A stretch of 64,000 nt of DNA from Croceivirga radicis (GCF_002072105.2 NZ_MTBC01000007.1:1-64000); one strand, 5' to 3'. Positions 52,011 to 62,360 are shown, counted from the first letter of the stretch. Numbers and translations are program-made. Notes: generated by a model not told the origin, from the letters alone.

Positions 52011-53516
52011 ATGAGAAAACTACTGCCCATTTCTGTTTTGCTGTTTTTTGCCGTTTCTTGCTCAACCTTTAAAGCGGTACCTAGCGGCACTACCGAGTTT
52101 AGAGGTATTTGGATTGCTTCTGTAGCCAACATAGACTGGCCTAAAAACGGAAACGATGGCTTAGCTAAAAAAAAGAAAGATTACCTAGAACTGTTATCCT
52201 TTTACAAAGCGCTAAATTTTAATGCGGCTATAGTTCAGATAAGAACCGCCGGTGATGCTTTGTATCCTACCAAATTGGCGCCATGGTCTAGATATCTTAC
52301 CGGCACGGAAGGTAATCCCCCAAAAGACACTACAGACATACTACCATGGTTAATTGAACAAACCCATGCCCATGGTATGGAATTTCATGCTTGGTTAAAC
52401 CCCTACAGGGCTACAATGAGCTTAGACACATCTACTCTTGCCCCTACTCATGATTTTTACAGGCACCGTAATTGGATGGTTCCGTATGGTACTAAATTTT
52501 ATTATAATCCAGGGTTACCAGAAGTTCAGGAACATTTGGTCTCCATAATGGAAGAAGTAGTCAGTAGATATCAAGTTGATGCTATTCATTTTGATGATTA
52601 TTTTTACCCGTACACCATTAAAGATGAAATTTTTAATGATTCTCTCGCCTATAAAGCACATGCGTTACCCAACCAGTCCTTGGCAGAATGGAGGCGCAGT
52701 AACGTAGATAGTTTGCTAAAAAAGGTGAATGTGCGCATAAAAAATAGTAAGCCATGGGTACATTTTGGCATAAGTCCGTTTGGGGTATGGAAAAACAAAA
52801 CAACGGATACCAAAGGGTCCTTAACAGAAGCCGGGCAAACTACTTATGAAAATTTATTTGCCGATCCTTTGCTATGGGATAAAGAGGGTTATATAGATTA
52901 TTTAATTCCGCAACTTTATTGGAGTTTGGATAACAAACCTGCATCTTACAACATTCTTACAGATTGGTGGGCATCTAACATAGAAAACATAAATTTATAC
53001 ATTGGAAACGGCCCTTATAAAATTTACAACAACGCGGACAAGGCTTGGGACAATCCTTTAGAACTTCCCAAACAACTTAATAAAACCAGAGCAACCAAGC
53101 GTATAGACGGTAATGCCTTTTTTAGCGCCAAATCCCTCACCGCCAACAAAGAAACAATAGTTAAGACCCTAAAAAAGAAAGTTTACAAGCACAAGGCATT
53201 AACTCCAGCACTTTCTAAACTCTACGAAGTTACTCTTCCGTTAAAAATTGCTATTAAAGAGGTAAAGAAAAAGGATGATGGCTATATAGTTGAATATGTA
53301 TCGGATACGGATTTAAAACAGGTTATTTACCTAAAAAAGCCCGAATTGACCTCAAAAAATATCATAGGAAAACAGTATCTTAACCCAAGTGATTCATTCT
53401 ATGTTCCAAGAAATATCGTTAAAGGAAAAAAGAAATGCTACGTGGTCTTTCGCACAAAATATGGCCAACCCAGTCAACTTATACCCATCAACCTAACTTC
53501 AACCCATGAAAAGTAA
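52011..53516 (+). CDS. GHL10 glycosyl-hydrolase-like lipoprotein (DigH type)
   Basis: A 501-residue lipoprotein (Cys17, FFAVSCSTF) with the GHL10 (DUF187) barrel: FRGIWIASVANIDWPKNG, FNAAIVQIRTAGDALYPTK, GMEFHAWLNPYRA, YQVDAIHFDDYFYPY with the probable catalytic Asp pair, and IDYLIPQLYWSLD. E. coli DigH (YddW) is a member and cleaves peptidoglycan glycan strands stripped of stem peptides. A short C-terminal domain (from about 430) is of fibronectin/Ig type. Position first in an operon with ampG-like, nagZ-like and anmK genes supports peptidoglycan turnover. It overlaps the permease gene by 11 bases. The precise bond cut is inferred. Confidence 0.85.
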   Translation: MRKLLPISVLLFFAVSCSTFKAVPSGTTEFRGIWIASVANIDWPKNGNDGLAKKKKDYLELLSFYKALNFNAAIVQIRTAGDALYPTKLAPWSRYLTGTEGNPPKDTTDILPWLIEQTHAHGMEFHAWLNPYRATMSLDTSTLAPTHDFYRHRNWMVPYGTKFYYNPGLPEVQEHLVSIMEEVVSRYQVDAIHFDDYFYPYTIKDEIFNDSLAYKAHALPNQSLAEWRRSNVDSLLKKVNVRIKNSKPWVHFGISPFGVWKNKTTDTKGSLTEAGQTTYENLFADPLLWDKEGYIDYLIPQLYWSLDNKPASYNILTDWWASNIENINLYIGNGPYKIYNNADKAWDNPLELPKQLNKTRATKRIDGNAFFSAKSLTANKETIVKTLKKKVYKHKALTPALSKLYEVTLPLKIAIKEVKKKDDGYIVEYVSDTDLKQVIYLKKPELTSKNIIGKQYLNPSDSFYVPRNIVKGKKKCYVVFRTKYGQPSQLIPINLTSTHEK

Positions 53517-54774
53517 AAAAGATAAGAATGCCTGGCTTTGGGTGCCTATACTTTACTTTACACAAGGATTACCATACGTTATAGTAGTTACCCTTTCTGT
53601 TATTATGTACAAACAATTAGGCTTGGGCAATGCAGAAATTGGATTGTATACAAGTTGGTTGTATTTACCCTGGGTTTTAAAACCGCTTTGGAGCCCTTTG
53701 GTAGATTTAAAATGGACCAAAAGAAAATGGTTCTTAAGCATGCAGTTTGTAATTGCGCTTGCTTTTTTGGGTATTGGCCTTAGCCTTAAAACAGATATTT
53801 TTTTAACAGCCAGTTTGGCTTGTTTTTGGATGGTGGCCTTTGCCTCTGCAACCAACGACATAGCTTCTGATGGCTATTATATGCTTGCCCTTACAGAGCA
53901 AAAGCAATCGTTTTTTATTGGCATGCGAAGTACCTTTTATAGGTTGGCAATGATAACCGGGCAAGGTTTAATCGTAATTCTAGCGGGTTATTTGGAAAAT
54001 ACTTTTGGAGACAATCAGAAGGCATGGTCTATAACTATGGTTTGCACGGCCGTTTTAATGCTTCTCATAACTTTGGGTAATTTGTTTACCACACCAAAGG
54101 TAGAACCTAACCAACTAGGACAGAAACAAACTAAAACCAGCTTTGTTACCATTTTTACCAGTTTTTTTCAGAAAAAAGGTATCTGGCTTTCTTTGGCTTT
54201 TATCCTTACTTATCGTTTAGGCGAATCACAACTGGTTAAAATGGCCTCCCCATTTTTGTTAGATTCCCAACCAGCTGGTGGCTTAAACTATTCTACCGAA
54301 GCGGTTGGCACCATTTACGGAACCGTTGGGATTATAATGCTTTCCATTGGCGGTATCTTGGGCGGTATTCTTATTTCTAGAGACGGATTAAAAAAATGGA
54401 TGTTTCCAATGATTTTGGCCTTAAACGTACCCAATGTATTGTACGCTTTATTGGCACTCACTAACACTACCCACATTGCGGCCGTGGTGGGCACTGTTGT
54501 TATAGAACAATTTGGTTATGGTTTTGGTTTCGCTGCATTCTTGGTTTATTTAATCTATGTGGCAGAAGGTTTGTCCAAGACCAGCCATTATGCTTTGGCC
54601 ACAGGTTTTATGGCTTTGGGTATGATGCTTCCGGGTATGCTAAGTGGTTATATTCAAGAATGGTTGGGCTATGACGGCTTTTTTATCTGGGTGGTTTTGG
54701 CCGCCCTACCGGTTCTTGTCATAGTACGTTATTTGGATTACCCTGCTGATTTTGGAAAAAAAGCAACAACCTAA
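53506..54774 (+). CDS. AmpG-like muropeptide permease (MFS)
   Basis: A 422-residue twelve-span carrier of the AmpG family: it begins AWLWVPILYFTQGLPYVIVV, the usual start of AmpG and its relatives, and contains LYLPWVLKPLWSPLVD, ATNDIASDGYYMLAL and GFGFAAFLVYLIYVAEG. AmpG brings GlcNAc-anhydroMurNAc (peptides) from the periplasm to the cytosol. The gene overlaps the DigH-like gene and is followed 6 bases later by the NagZ-like gene that would process its cargo, so the role is well supported by context. Confidence 0.9.
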   Translation: MKSKKDKNAWLWVPILYFTQGLPYVIVVTLSVIMYKQLGLGNAEIGLYTSWLYLPWVLKPLWSPLVDLKWTKRKWFLSMQFVIALAFLGIGLSLKTDIFLTASLACFWMVAFASATNDIASDGYYMLALTEQKQSFFIGMRSTFYRLAMITGQGLIVILAGYLENTFGDNQKAWSITMVCTAVLMLLITLGNLFTTPKVEPNQLGQKQTKTSFVTIFTSFFQKKGIWLSLAFILTYRLGESQLVKMASPFLLDSQPAGGLNYSTEAVGTIYGTVGIIMLSIGGILGGILISRDGLKKWMFPMILALNVPNVLYALLALTNTTHIAAVVGTVVIEQFGYGFGFAAFLVYLIYVAEGLSKTSHYALATGFMALGMMLPGMLSGYIQEWLGYDGFFIWVVLAALPVLVIVRYLDYPADFGKKATT

Positions 54775-54780
54775 TTACCC

Positions 54781-56310
54781 ATGAAAAACAAGCTAAGTTT
54801 AAAGCAAAAGGTTGGGCAGTTATTTATGCCGGCCGCATTTATAAATGATTCAGAGGAAGAGATTCAACGCCTTGAACAACTCATTGCTAACTATCATATT
54901 GGTTCTATTTGCTTTTTTCACAGTAGAGCTAGTGCCGCCACCAATTTTGAGGGGAAAAAAGAGGTGCTTTACAACAAGGATAGTTTGGATCAACTAAAAA
55001 TCTTGATAAATCGTTACCAAAAGGCGGCAAAAACCCCCTTGATAATTGCGATTGATGCGGAATGGGGACTGGCCATGCGGGTAGAAAACACCCCCCAGTA
55101 TCCTTACGCTATTACTTTAGGTGCTTTACCGGAAGAAGCGTTGAACTTGATAAGAGAAACGGGAAAAAATATTGGAAGGGACTGTTTAGAAGCAGGAATA
55201 CATTGGAATTTAGCTCCTGTGTTGGATGTTAATAGCAATCCTAAAAATCCGGTAATTGGCTACCGCTCTTTTGGTTCCAATAAACATAAAGTGTTGCAAA
55301 AAACACAGGCGTTTATAGATGGAATGAACGAAACAGGAATTCTGAACTCCGTGAAACACTTTCCTGGCCACGGAGACACTGCGGTTGATTCGCATTTGGG
55401 GTTACCACAAATTGAGAAGACCGAAGATGAATTACTTAATCAAGAACTTTTTCCATTTTATCATATAGAAAAAGAAAAATTAGATGCTGTTATGGTTGGG
55501 CATTTGGCACTACCCAAAATTACCGGTGATTCCTTATTACCAGCTACCCTAAGTAAACTTCTAATTGACCGGTATATCCGAGAAAAAATGAATTTTGATG
55601 GCATTATAATATCAGATGCATTGAATATGCATAGTATTTCTAAAAAATTTCAAGAAAAAGGAGCTGTTGAATACCAAGCATTTATGGCCGGCATGGATGT
55701 ACTTTGTTTCGCGGAACACGTTAAAGAAGGAATTGAAAGAATAGTGGAACAAGCACCGGAAGCTTTAATAAACGAAAAATATAATCGCTTTGAAATTTTA
55801 AAATCCAAAGCATTTGCGGCCAAACCTCAATTAAATTATATATCCTACCAAGACCTAATTGCTAAAACAGCTACCAAGAGCTTAACACAGTTATTGCCAG
55901 ATATTGATACAAGTAGCTATTTGGATGCCCAAACCCATTTGATTACAATGGGCAAGGAACTAAGCCATTTTGAAAATCTTTTGGTAACGGAATCTTCTAT
56001 TATTAAAAGTGCTGTGGAGAAGCCTTTAAGTACTAAAATTGTATTGGCACTGGCCCCACCGTCTATTAAACCCCTAAATCATTTTGGATTCACTACCTTA
56101 GAACTAGAACGCATAAACAAATTACTCCAAGAGAAAAATGTTGTGCTCTTTAATTTTGGCAATCCTTTGTTTTTAAACGAAATAGACTACAAAAAGGCCA
56201 AGCAAGTTTATCTGGTGTACCAAGATTTTCCTCAATTTCAAGAACATGCCGCTAAACAGCTTTTACAACAATTGCCATTGTATGGTAGCTTGCCCGTAAA
56301 TTTAGATTAA
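54781..56310 (+). CDS. nagZ: GH3 beta-N-acetylhexosaminidase (NagZ-like)
   Basis: A 509-residue GH3 enzyme. The NagZ signature SVKHFPGHGDTAVDSHLGLP, with the His/Asp dyad that protonates the glycosidic bond, is present near residues 182-201, and the nucleophile Asp is in IIISDALNMHSI (about 275-286). Unlike many NagZ proteins in Bacteroidetes there is no signal peptide: it is cytosolic, as needed to split GlcNAc from anhydroMurNAc after AmpG import. A C-terminal alpha/beta domain (about 340-509) makes it longer than the 340-residue E. coli form. It is 6 bases after ampG and 1 base before anmK. Confidence 0.9.
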   Translation: MKNKLSLKQKVGQLFMPAAFINDSEEEIQRLEQLIANYHIGSICFFHSRASAATNFEGKKEVLYNKDSLDQLKILINRYQKAAKTPLIIAIDAEWGLAMRVENTPQYPYAITLGALPEEALNLIRETGKNIGRDCLEAGIHWNLAPVLDVNSNPKNPVIGYRSFGSNKHKVLQKTQAFIDGMNETGILNSVKHFPGHGDTAVDSHLGLPQIEKTEDELLNQELFPFYHIEKEKLDAVMVGHLALPKITGDSLLPATLSKLLIDRYIREKMNFDGIIISDALNMHSISKKFQEKGAVEYQAFMAGMDVLCFAEHVKEGIERIVEQAPEALINEKYNRFEILKSKAFAAKPQLNYISYQDLIAKTATKSLTQLLPDIDTSSYLDAQTHLITMGKELSHFENLLVTESSIIKSAVEKPLSTKIVLALAPPSIKPLNHFGFTTLELERINKLLQEKNVVLFNFGNPLFLNEIDYKKAKQVYLVYQDFPQFQEHAAKQLLQQLPLYGSLPVNLD

Positions 56311-56311
56311 T

Positions 56312-57394
56312 ATGGAGCAAAGCTATTCAGTTTTAGGATTAATGTCTGGAACATCTTTAGATGGTTTGGATATTGCCCATTGTGACTTTTGGAGGCACAA
56401 AACCAAATGGAATTTTAAAATAAACAAGGGTGTTACCATTGCTTATGATGCTGTTTTACAGGAACAATTAAAAAATGCAATTCACCTAAGCGAAGAAGAA
56501 CATCAACATCTGCACCTTACGTATGGAAAATGGCTTGGTGCGCAAGCCAAGCAATTCTTGGTTAATGAAAAACTCACGGTAGATTTTATAGCAAGTCACG
56601 GCCATACCAGTCATCATAGGCCATCAGAAGGATTAACCTTTCAATTAGGCGATGGTGCAGAACTTACCAAAACCGCCCAAATTAGTTGTGTAAATGATTT
56701 TAGGACTTTAGATGTCTCAAAAAATGGACAAGGAGCACCATTGGTACCAATTGGTGATGCCTTATTATTTGCAGATTACGATTTCTGTTTGAACTTAGGC
56801 GGCATCAGTAATATTAGTTTAGAACATAACAACAAGCGTATAGCCTTTGATATAGGTTTGGCCAATATGCCGTTAAATTACTTGGTAGCCCCCTTAGGAT
56901 TGAGTTATGATAAAGATGGAAAATTAGCGGAATCTGGCAAATTGATTGAACCACTTTTTAATAGCCTAAACAAACTACCCTATTATCAAAAAAAACACCC
57001 AAAAAGCACTGGAATAGAGTGGTTCAAGTCCGATGTAATTCCTCTATTGGAAAACTATAAAACCAATAAAGTAGAAAATGTATTGCACACCATAGTTCAG
57101 CATAATAATTACCAAATTGCCAATGCCATAAAGCAATTTGATACTAGCAGACCTACTAGATTATTAATTACCGGTGGAGGTGCTTTAAACGCATTCGCGA
57201 TGAAAAATTTAAAAACACATTTACCCAATACTGTTGAAATAGTACTGCCAGATAAAACCCTAATTGATTTTAAAGAAGCTATGGTTTTTGCTTTTATGGG
57301 CGTTCTAAGGCAACAGGGAGCTATAAATATTCTAGCCTCTGTAACGGGTGCAGATAGCGATTCTTGCGCAGGCAAAATACATACATTTAAGTAG
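56312..57394 (+). CDS. anmK: Anhydro-N-acetylmuramic acid kinase
   Basis: A 360-residue sugar kinase of the ASKHA fold that opens the 1,6-anhydro ring of anhydroMurNAc and phosphorylates it to MurNAc-6-phosphate, the MurQ substrate. Motifs: VLGLMSGTSLDGLDIAHCDF (phosphate 1), GHTSHHRPSEGLTFQLGDG, FRTLDVSKNGQGAPLVPIGD, LNLGGISNIS and TRLLITGGGALNAF. It is the last gene of the recycling operon, starting one base after nagZ; its final 8 bases overlap the converging exporter gene. Confidence 0.95.
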   Translation: MEQSYSVLGLMSGTSLDGLDIAHCDFWRHKTKWNFKINKGVTIAYDAVLQEQLKNAIHLSEEEHQHLHLTYGKWLGAQAKQFLVNEKLTVDFIASHGHTSHHRPSEGLTFQLGDGAELTKTAQISCVNDFRTLDVSKNGQGAPLVPIGDALLFADYDFCLNLGGISNISLEHNNKRIAFDIGLANMPLNYLVAPLGLSYDKDGKLAESGKLIEPLFNSLNKLPYYQKKHPKSTGIEWFKSDVIPLLENYKTNKVENVLHTIVQHNNYQIANAIKQFDTSRPTRLLITGGGALNAFAMKNLKTHLPNTVEIVLPDKTLIDFKEAMVFAFMGVLRQQGAINILASVTGADSDSCAGKIHTFK

Positions 57395-58601
57395 TTGCCG
57401 CAGCCAATTTATTAGCTCTTTTTACAAACAAGAAAATTACTAAAGAAATAAGCCCACAAATAGCCAAGCCCAAAAAAAGAGGTAAAACCCTATCATCTAC
57501 GTAGCTTCCTATAGCGGTGGCTATAGGGATAGAAACTACGGTAGAGAAAAAACCATTAATAGCCGCCCCAATACCTGCAATATGCCCTATAGGCTCCATG
57601 GCTATACTTCTAAAATTACCCCACATAAAACCTAGACAGAAAAATTGTAAGGATAGAAAAATCACCAATACCCAAATGCTTGGGTTAGGCGCGTTCCAAA
57701 ATAAAACCACATAAAGTAATGCAATCAAACAAAAGGCTACCAATGCGGTCAAGGAGAGTTTTCTCATCCCAAAACGCATTACCATAGTACCATTAGATAA
57801 GGTAGACAAGCCAATTGATATCGCTAGACCTGCAAAGATGTATGGAAACACTTCCTTTAAGCCGTATATTTCTTCAAAAATGTGCTGAGAAGCGCTTAAA
57901 TAAACCAAAAAAGCACCCGTTACCAAACCTGAAACAAGGGTAAAAGCTACCGATTCCCTATGCTTCATAAACTCTTTAAAACCATTCCAAAATAGACTGG
58001 CAGAGAATTTCTTTTTATGCTTTTCAGGTAACGTCTCTGGTTGTCTTTTCCAAAACCAAATTGCCACCAAGACGGCGAAGAAAACCTGTGAGTAAAAAAT
58101 AAACTGCCAACCTCCTAAATCTAACATTAACTTGCCAAAGGCAGGCGCAACAACAGGGATTAATATAAAAAAGGCCGTTACAAAAGACATTACTTTGGCC
58201 ATGGTATCACCTTCGTACAAATCTCGTATCATAGAGATAGATATAGACCTTGAAGTAGAGAGGCCTATACCTTGTAGCAACCTACCAAATAACATAATTT
58301 CCAAACTGGGTGCAAATACACAAACCCCACTAGAAATTATAAAAATGGCAAAACCCAGATACACCACTTTTTTTCTACCCAAGGAATCGGAAAGTGGGCC
58401 AAAAAATAATTGACCCACACCCAAACCTAAAAATATCATGGTAACCAACTTCTGATTTTCCGTTGGATCTAAGCTATTTATAGAATACCCAATCTCTGGA
58501 ATAGCCGGTAAAATAGCATCTATAGACAATGCTACAATACTCATTAAAGAGGCCATTAGGGCAATAAATTCAAACTTTGGCTTTTGTGCTGTATTTTGCA
58601 T
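57387..58601 (-). CDS. Bcr/CflA-type MFS multidrug exporter
   Basis: A 404-residue twelve-span carrier with the drug:proton antiporter-1 patterns: LSIDAILPAIPEIG in the first span, FFGPLSDSLGRKKVVYLG as motif A, and GRLLQGIGLSTSRSISISMIRDLYEG as the Bcr/CflA-specific motif. It would export bicyclomycin-like or other hydrophobic compounds; a role for muropeptide-related substrates is possible only by proximity. It converges on anmK with an 8-base overlap and no terminator between. It is unlikely to share regulation with the recycling genes. Confidence 0.9.
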   Translation of the reverse strand: MQNTAQKPKFEFIALMASLMSIVALSIDAILPAIPEIGYSINSLDPTENQKLVTMIFLGLGVGQLFFGPLSDSLGRKKVVYLGFAIFIISSGVCVFAPSLEIMLFGRLLQGIGLSTSRSISISMIRDLYEGDTMAKVMSFVTAFFILIPVVAPAFGKLMLDLGGWQFIFYSQVFFAVLVAIWFWKRQPETLPEKHKKKFSASLFWNGFKEFMKHRESVAFTLVSGLVTGAFLVYLSASQHIFEEIYGLKEVFPYIFAGLAISIGLSTLSNGTMVMRFGMRKLSLTALVAFCLIALLYVVLFWNAPNPSIWVLVIFLSLQFFCLGFMWGNFRSIAMEPIGHIAGIGAAINGFFSTVVSIPIATAIGSYVDDRVLPLFLGLAICGLISLVIFLFVKRANKLAAATT

Positions 58602-58704
58602 CTGGCAAAATTACTCCACCTTTTTTGATCAGCCCGTCTTTATATGTTTAACTTTTGTTAAGTTAAAATTGATGTATCAACTAATTTAAAATCTAATTAA
58701 TTGA

Positions 58705-60246
58705 TTATAAGGGTATATTACCGTGCTTTCTTTTTGGGGCATCTACCTGTTTGTTTTCTAACATGGCAAACGCTTTTAGCAACTTACGCCTAGAATTTTC
58801 AGGTAAGATAACCTCATCTATAAAGCCCCGATTTGCAGCTCTGTATGGGTTTGCAAACTTATCTGCATATTCTTTTTCTTTCTCCAATAGTTTTGCTTCA
58901 GAATCTGCTGCATCTGCAATTTCTTTTCTAAATATAATTTCGCTAGCGCCTTTTGCTCCCATAACCGCTATTTCCGCAGAAGGCCACGCATAATTAAAGT
59001 CGGCCCCAATGTGCTTGGAATTCATTACATCGTATGCACCACCATAGGCTTTTCTTGTTATTAGCGTTACCCTAGGTACGGTTGCTTCGCTTAAAGCATA
59101 CAATAATTTAGCCCCATTGGTTATAATAGCGTTCCACTCTTGATCCGTACCCGGTAAAAACCCAGGAACATCAACCAACACCAATAGGGGAATGTTAAAG
59201 GCATCACAGAAACGTACAAAGCGAGCAGATTTTATAGAACTATCTACATCTAAGACCCCTGCCAAAACCATGGGTTGGTTTGCAACTATGCCTATACTTC
59301 TGCCGCCCAATCTTGCAAAACCGGTAATAATATTCTCAGCATAATCCTTGTGGATTTCATAAAAGGATTGTTCATCTATTATTCCATTTATTACCGCATG
59401 CATATCATACGGTTTATTGGCATTATCAGGTACTATCTGTTTTAGTTCTGGACGCAGTTCCTCTCCAAGTTCAAAGGGTAGCTTTTTTGTTTTTTCCGTA
59501 TTGTTTTGTGGTAAATAAGTAAGTAATTGTTTAATATCTTCTAAACATGCCGCATCATTGATAGATGTTTTATGGGCAACTCCAGACTTGGAAGCATGTG
59601 TGCTTGCACCCCCTAATTCTTCGGAAGTTACATTTTCGTTAGTCACGGTTTTAACCACATTAGGCCCAGTTACAAACATATAACTTGTTTGTTCTACCAT
59701 CATAATAAAATCTGTCATGGCAGGAGAGTAAACCGCACCACCCGCGCACGGGCCCATAATTGCGGATATTTGTGGTACTACACCAGACGCTTGTACGTTT
59801 CTAAAAAAGATATCTGCATAGCCGCCCAAAGAACGTACCCCTTCTTGTATACGAGCTCCACCAGAATCATTTAACCCAATAATTGGTGCGCCTACTTTTA
59901 CAGCTAGGTCCATTACCTTACAAATTTTTTCTGCATGTGTTTCTGATAATGCCCCACCAAATACGGTAAAATCCTGAGCGTAGACATAGACTAGACGTCC
60001 ATCTACGGTACCATATCCCGTAACCACACCATCCCCATAAAATTTTTGGTCTTCCATACCAAAATCGGTTGTTCTATGGGTAACCAAGATGCCCATTTCT
60101 TCAAAAGAACCTTCGTCCAGGAGATAATTTATACGTTCCCTAGCCGTAAGCTTCTTTTTAGCATGTTGTTTCTCTATTCGTTTTTTACCACCGCCCAAAT
60201 GGGCTTCGGCAATCTTATCCTTTAGTATTTTAATCTTATCGTCCAT
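58705..60246 (-). CDS. Acyl-CoA carboxylase carboxyltransferase (propionyl-CoA carboxylase beta subunit)
   Basis: A 513-residue carboxyltransferase of the PccB/AccD5 type, with the two crotonase-fold halves: [46 protein letters not shown] in the first and [31 protein letters not shown] in the second, ending GNIPL. It moves the carboxyl group from biotin to propionyl-CoA (possibly acetyl-CoA). It is the third gene of a leftward set with the biotin carboxylase 4 bases upstream. The mutase gene at 63361 makes propionyl-CoA the likely substrate. Confidence 0.95.
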   Translation of the reverse strand: MDDKIKILKDKIAEAHLGGGKKRIEKQHAKKKLTARERINYLLDEGSFEEMGILVTHRTTDFGMEDQKFYGDGVVTGYGTVDGRLVYVYAQDFTVFGGALSETHAEKICKVMDLAVKVGAPIIGLNDSGGARIQEGVRSLGGYADIFFRNVQASGVVPQISAIMGPCAGGAVYSPAMTDFIMMVEQTSYMFVTGPNVVKTVTNENVTSEELGGASTHASKSGVAHKTSINDAACLEDIKQLLTYLPQNNTEKTKKLPFELGEELRPELKQIVPDNANKPYDMHAVINGIIDEQSFYEIHKDYAENIITGFARLGGRSIGIVANQPMVLAGVLDVDSSIKSARFVRFCDAFNIPLLVLVDVPGFLPGTDQEWNAIITNGAKLLYALSEATVPRVTLITRKAYGGAYDVMNSKHIGADFNYAWPSAEIAVMGAKGASEIIFRKEIADAADSEAKLLEKEKEYADKFANPYRAANRGFIDEVILPENSRRKLLKAFAMLENKQVDAPKRKHGNIPL

Positions 60247-60250
60247 AGTG

Positions 60251-61693
60251 TTATTGAATGGGCAATCTTACTATTTTTTTATCCTCTAAATATTGTTTCA
60301 AAGCCATTAAACCAGCAATTCTAGCTATATGTTTTTCATTCTCTTTTATGGCTTCTGGCGTGTAATGTTGTTTTACAAAATGTGTATCAAAATCACCGGA
60401 AGTAAACGCTTCATGCTTCATTACAAAATCACCAAAAGGCAAGGTAGTCTGTACCCCTTCAACTTTGTAATTAGCAATTGCGGTTATCATCTTAGAAATA
60501 GCGGCTTCACGGGTTTCGCCATAGGTAATTAGTTTGGCCAGCATAGGGTCATAATAAATAGGTATATCCATACCTTCCTCAAAACCGTTATCTACACGTA
60601 TACCTTCACCTTTAGGAATCGTATAGGTTTCCAAGTTACCTACACTAGGCAAAAAATCGTTTAATGGATCCTCTGCATAGACCCTGAGCTCCATGGCGTG
60701 ACCATTTATTTTTAAATCTTCTTGTTTAAAGGGCAATGCTTCCCCTCTTGCTACACTTATTTGCAAGGCAACCAAATCCACTCCTGTTATTAACTCCGTG
60801 ACCGGGTGCTCTACCTGCAAGCGGGTGTTCATTTCTAAAAAGTAAAAATTATGATCTGCATCTAACAAAAATTCTACCGTACCGGCCCCAATATAATCAC
60901 AAGCTTGGGCCACACGTTTGGCAGCTTCGCCCATTTGGTTTCGCAAAGCTGGGGTTAACACTGCAGATGGCGCCTCTTCTACCACTTTTTGGTGCCTTCT
61001 TTGCACGCTACATTCGCGTTCAAAAAAATGCAATACGTTACCGTGGGTATCCGCCAGAACCTGAATTTCTATATGCCTGGGAGAACTTACATATTTTTCA
61101 ATAAAAACAGACCCATCTCCAAAGGCCGATTTTGCCTCACTAATAGCCCGTTCCATTTGTTGGGATAAATCTTCTTCTTTTTCTACCACGCGCATTCCTT
61201 TACCCCCACCACCGGCAGAAGCTTTTATGAGAATGGGAAAACCAATTTCTTTAGCTATAGCCTTAGCTTTTTCCACATCGGAAATAGCTTCTTCTATACC
61301 TGGCACCATTGGAATATCATAGGCCTTTACCGCTTCTTTTGCTGCAAGTTTGCTTCCCATGATTTTTATAGCATGAGATTTTGGCCCAATAAAAGTTAAA
61401 CCAGCATGTTCTACTGCTTCTGCAAAGCCTGCATTTTCGCTCAAAAAACCATACCCTGGGTGTATGGCATCTACGTTTAAGGCTTTGGCTTTGGCAATAA
61501 TTTTATCTCCCAACAAATAAGATTGGTTACTTGGCGCAGGACCTAAATAAACCGCTTCATCTGCAAATCTTACATGGGGTGCGTTCCTATCTGCTTCTGA
61601 ATAAACCGCAACGGTCTGTATGCCCATTTTCTTAGCCGTTTTCATAACCCTAAGGGCAATTTCTCCCCTATTGGCAACTAATATCTTTTTCAT
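60251..61693 (-). CDS. Biotin carboxylase subunit of acyl-CoA carboxylase
   Basis: A 480-residue ATP-grasp biotin carboxylase: [19 protein letters not shown] at the start, the glycine-rich lid [47 protein letters not shown] and ELRVYAEDP. It charges the biotin of the carrier protein with bicarbonate and ATP. Its length is slightly above that of AccC and it lacks the fused biotinyl domain of actinobacterial AccA, since here the carrier is encoded separately 2 bases upstream. It is a dedicated copy for this complex rather than the fatty-acid accC, judging by context. Confidence 0.95.
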   Translation of the reverse strand: MKKILVANRGEIALRVMKTAKKMGIQTVAVYSEADRNAPHVRFADEAVYLGPAPSNQSYLLGDKIIAKAKALNVDAIHPGYGFLSENAGFAEAVEHAGLTFIGPKSHAIKIMGSKLAAKEAVKAYDIPMVPGIEEAISDVEKAKAIAKEIGFPILIKASAGGGGKGMRVVEKEEDLSQQMERAISEAKSAFGDGSVFIEKYVSSPRHIEIQVLADTHGNVLHFFERECSVQRRHQKVVEEAPSAVLTPALRNQMGEAAKRVAQACDYIGAGTVEFLLDADHNFYFLEMNTRLQVEHPVTELITGVDLVALQISVARGEALPFKQEDLKINGHAMELRVYAEDPLNDFLPSVGNLETYTIPKGEGIRVDNGFEEGMDIPIYYDPMLAKLITYGETREAAISKMITAIANYKVEGVQTTLPFGDFVMKHEAFTSGDFDTHFVKQHYTPEAIKENEKHIARIAGLMALKQYLEDKKIVRLPIQ

Positions 61694-61695
61694 AT

Positions 61696-62184
61696 CTAGT
61701 CTTCAAAGGTTAATAAAACTTGTTTTTTGTCTACAGCGTCTCCTTGCGCAACATTAATAGCCGCTATTACACCATCTCTAGGTGCGGCAAGAGCGTTCTC
61801 CATTTTCATAGCTTCTAAAATTAACAAGGTTTCACCTTCTTTAACTGTTTGCCCTACAGCCACGGAAAGTTCTAAAATAAGGCCAGGCATGGGTGCAATT
61901 AAACTACTAACTTGCGCGGCATTGCCCACACTTAGGCCCATCTCCTTAATCAATGTTGCCAGAGGGTTTTGAATGTGCACATTATTTTTAATGCCATTTA
62001 CCACTACTTGGTACTGTTTCTTTTGAAAGTTAGACTCAGAAAAAGAAACCGCATAGTTTTGGTTTTCGTGAATAAGGTGAAAATTTCTTTGGTCTGTTTT
62101 GATAAGGTCTAATTGATCTAAGTCTTCTTGAGAAAACACAAAGGTATGGTCTTCGCCAACCTTAACAATATATCTATTTTCCAT
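61696..62184 (-). CDS. Biotin carboxyl carrier subunit
   Basis: A 162-residue protein with a C-terminal biotinyl/lipoyl domain carrying the EAMKMENAL motif at about residues 124-132 (the biotinylated Lys in MKM), and the strand AVGQTVKEGETLLIL before it. The N-terminal 80 residues form a small beta domain (YAVSFSESNFQKKQYQVVV), comparable to the linker domain of propionyl-CoA carboxylase alpha chains. It is first in the leftward operon carrier - biotin carboxylase - carboxyltransferase. A 9-bp inverted repeat lies 37 bases upstream. Confidence 0.92.
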   Translation of the reverse strand: MENRYIVKVGEDHTFVFSQEDLDQLDLIKTDQRNFHLIHENQNYAVSFSESNFQKKQYQVVVNGIKNNVHIQNPLATLIKEMGLSVGNAAQVSSLIAPMPGLILELSVAVGQTVKEGETLLILEAMKMENALAAPRDGVIAAINVAQGDAVDKKQVLLTFED

Positions 62185-62220
62185 TCAATCCATTAAATTA
62201 ATCGCATTTAAAGATAGTTT

Positions 62221-62242
62221 ATTTGCTAAATAATTAGCAAAT
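62221..62242. promoter_or_regulatory. Palindrome upstream of the carboxylase operon, candidate operator
   Basis: ATTTGCTAA (62221-62229) and TTAGCAAAT (62234-62242) are exact complements with a four-base spacer. It lies 37 bases from the carrier-subunit start and 143 from udk; the length and spacing suit a dimeric regulator. Confidence 0.45.
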
Positions 62243-62360
62243 TTTCAATAAAAAGAGGTCTTGATTTTACAAATTCACTTAACTTTCTACCAAAGTGCGG
62301 CAACTTATTTAATTTTAGAATGGATAAGTGCAAATCGCTTTAATAAAAGCACCAATTGTG

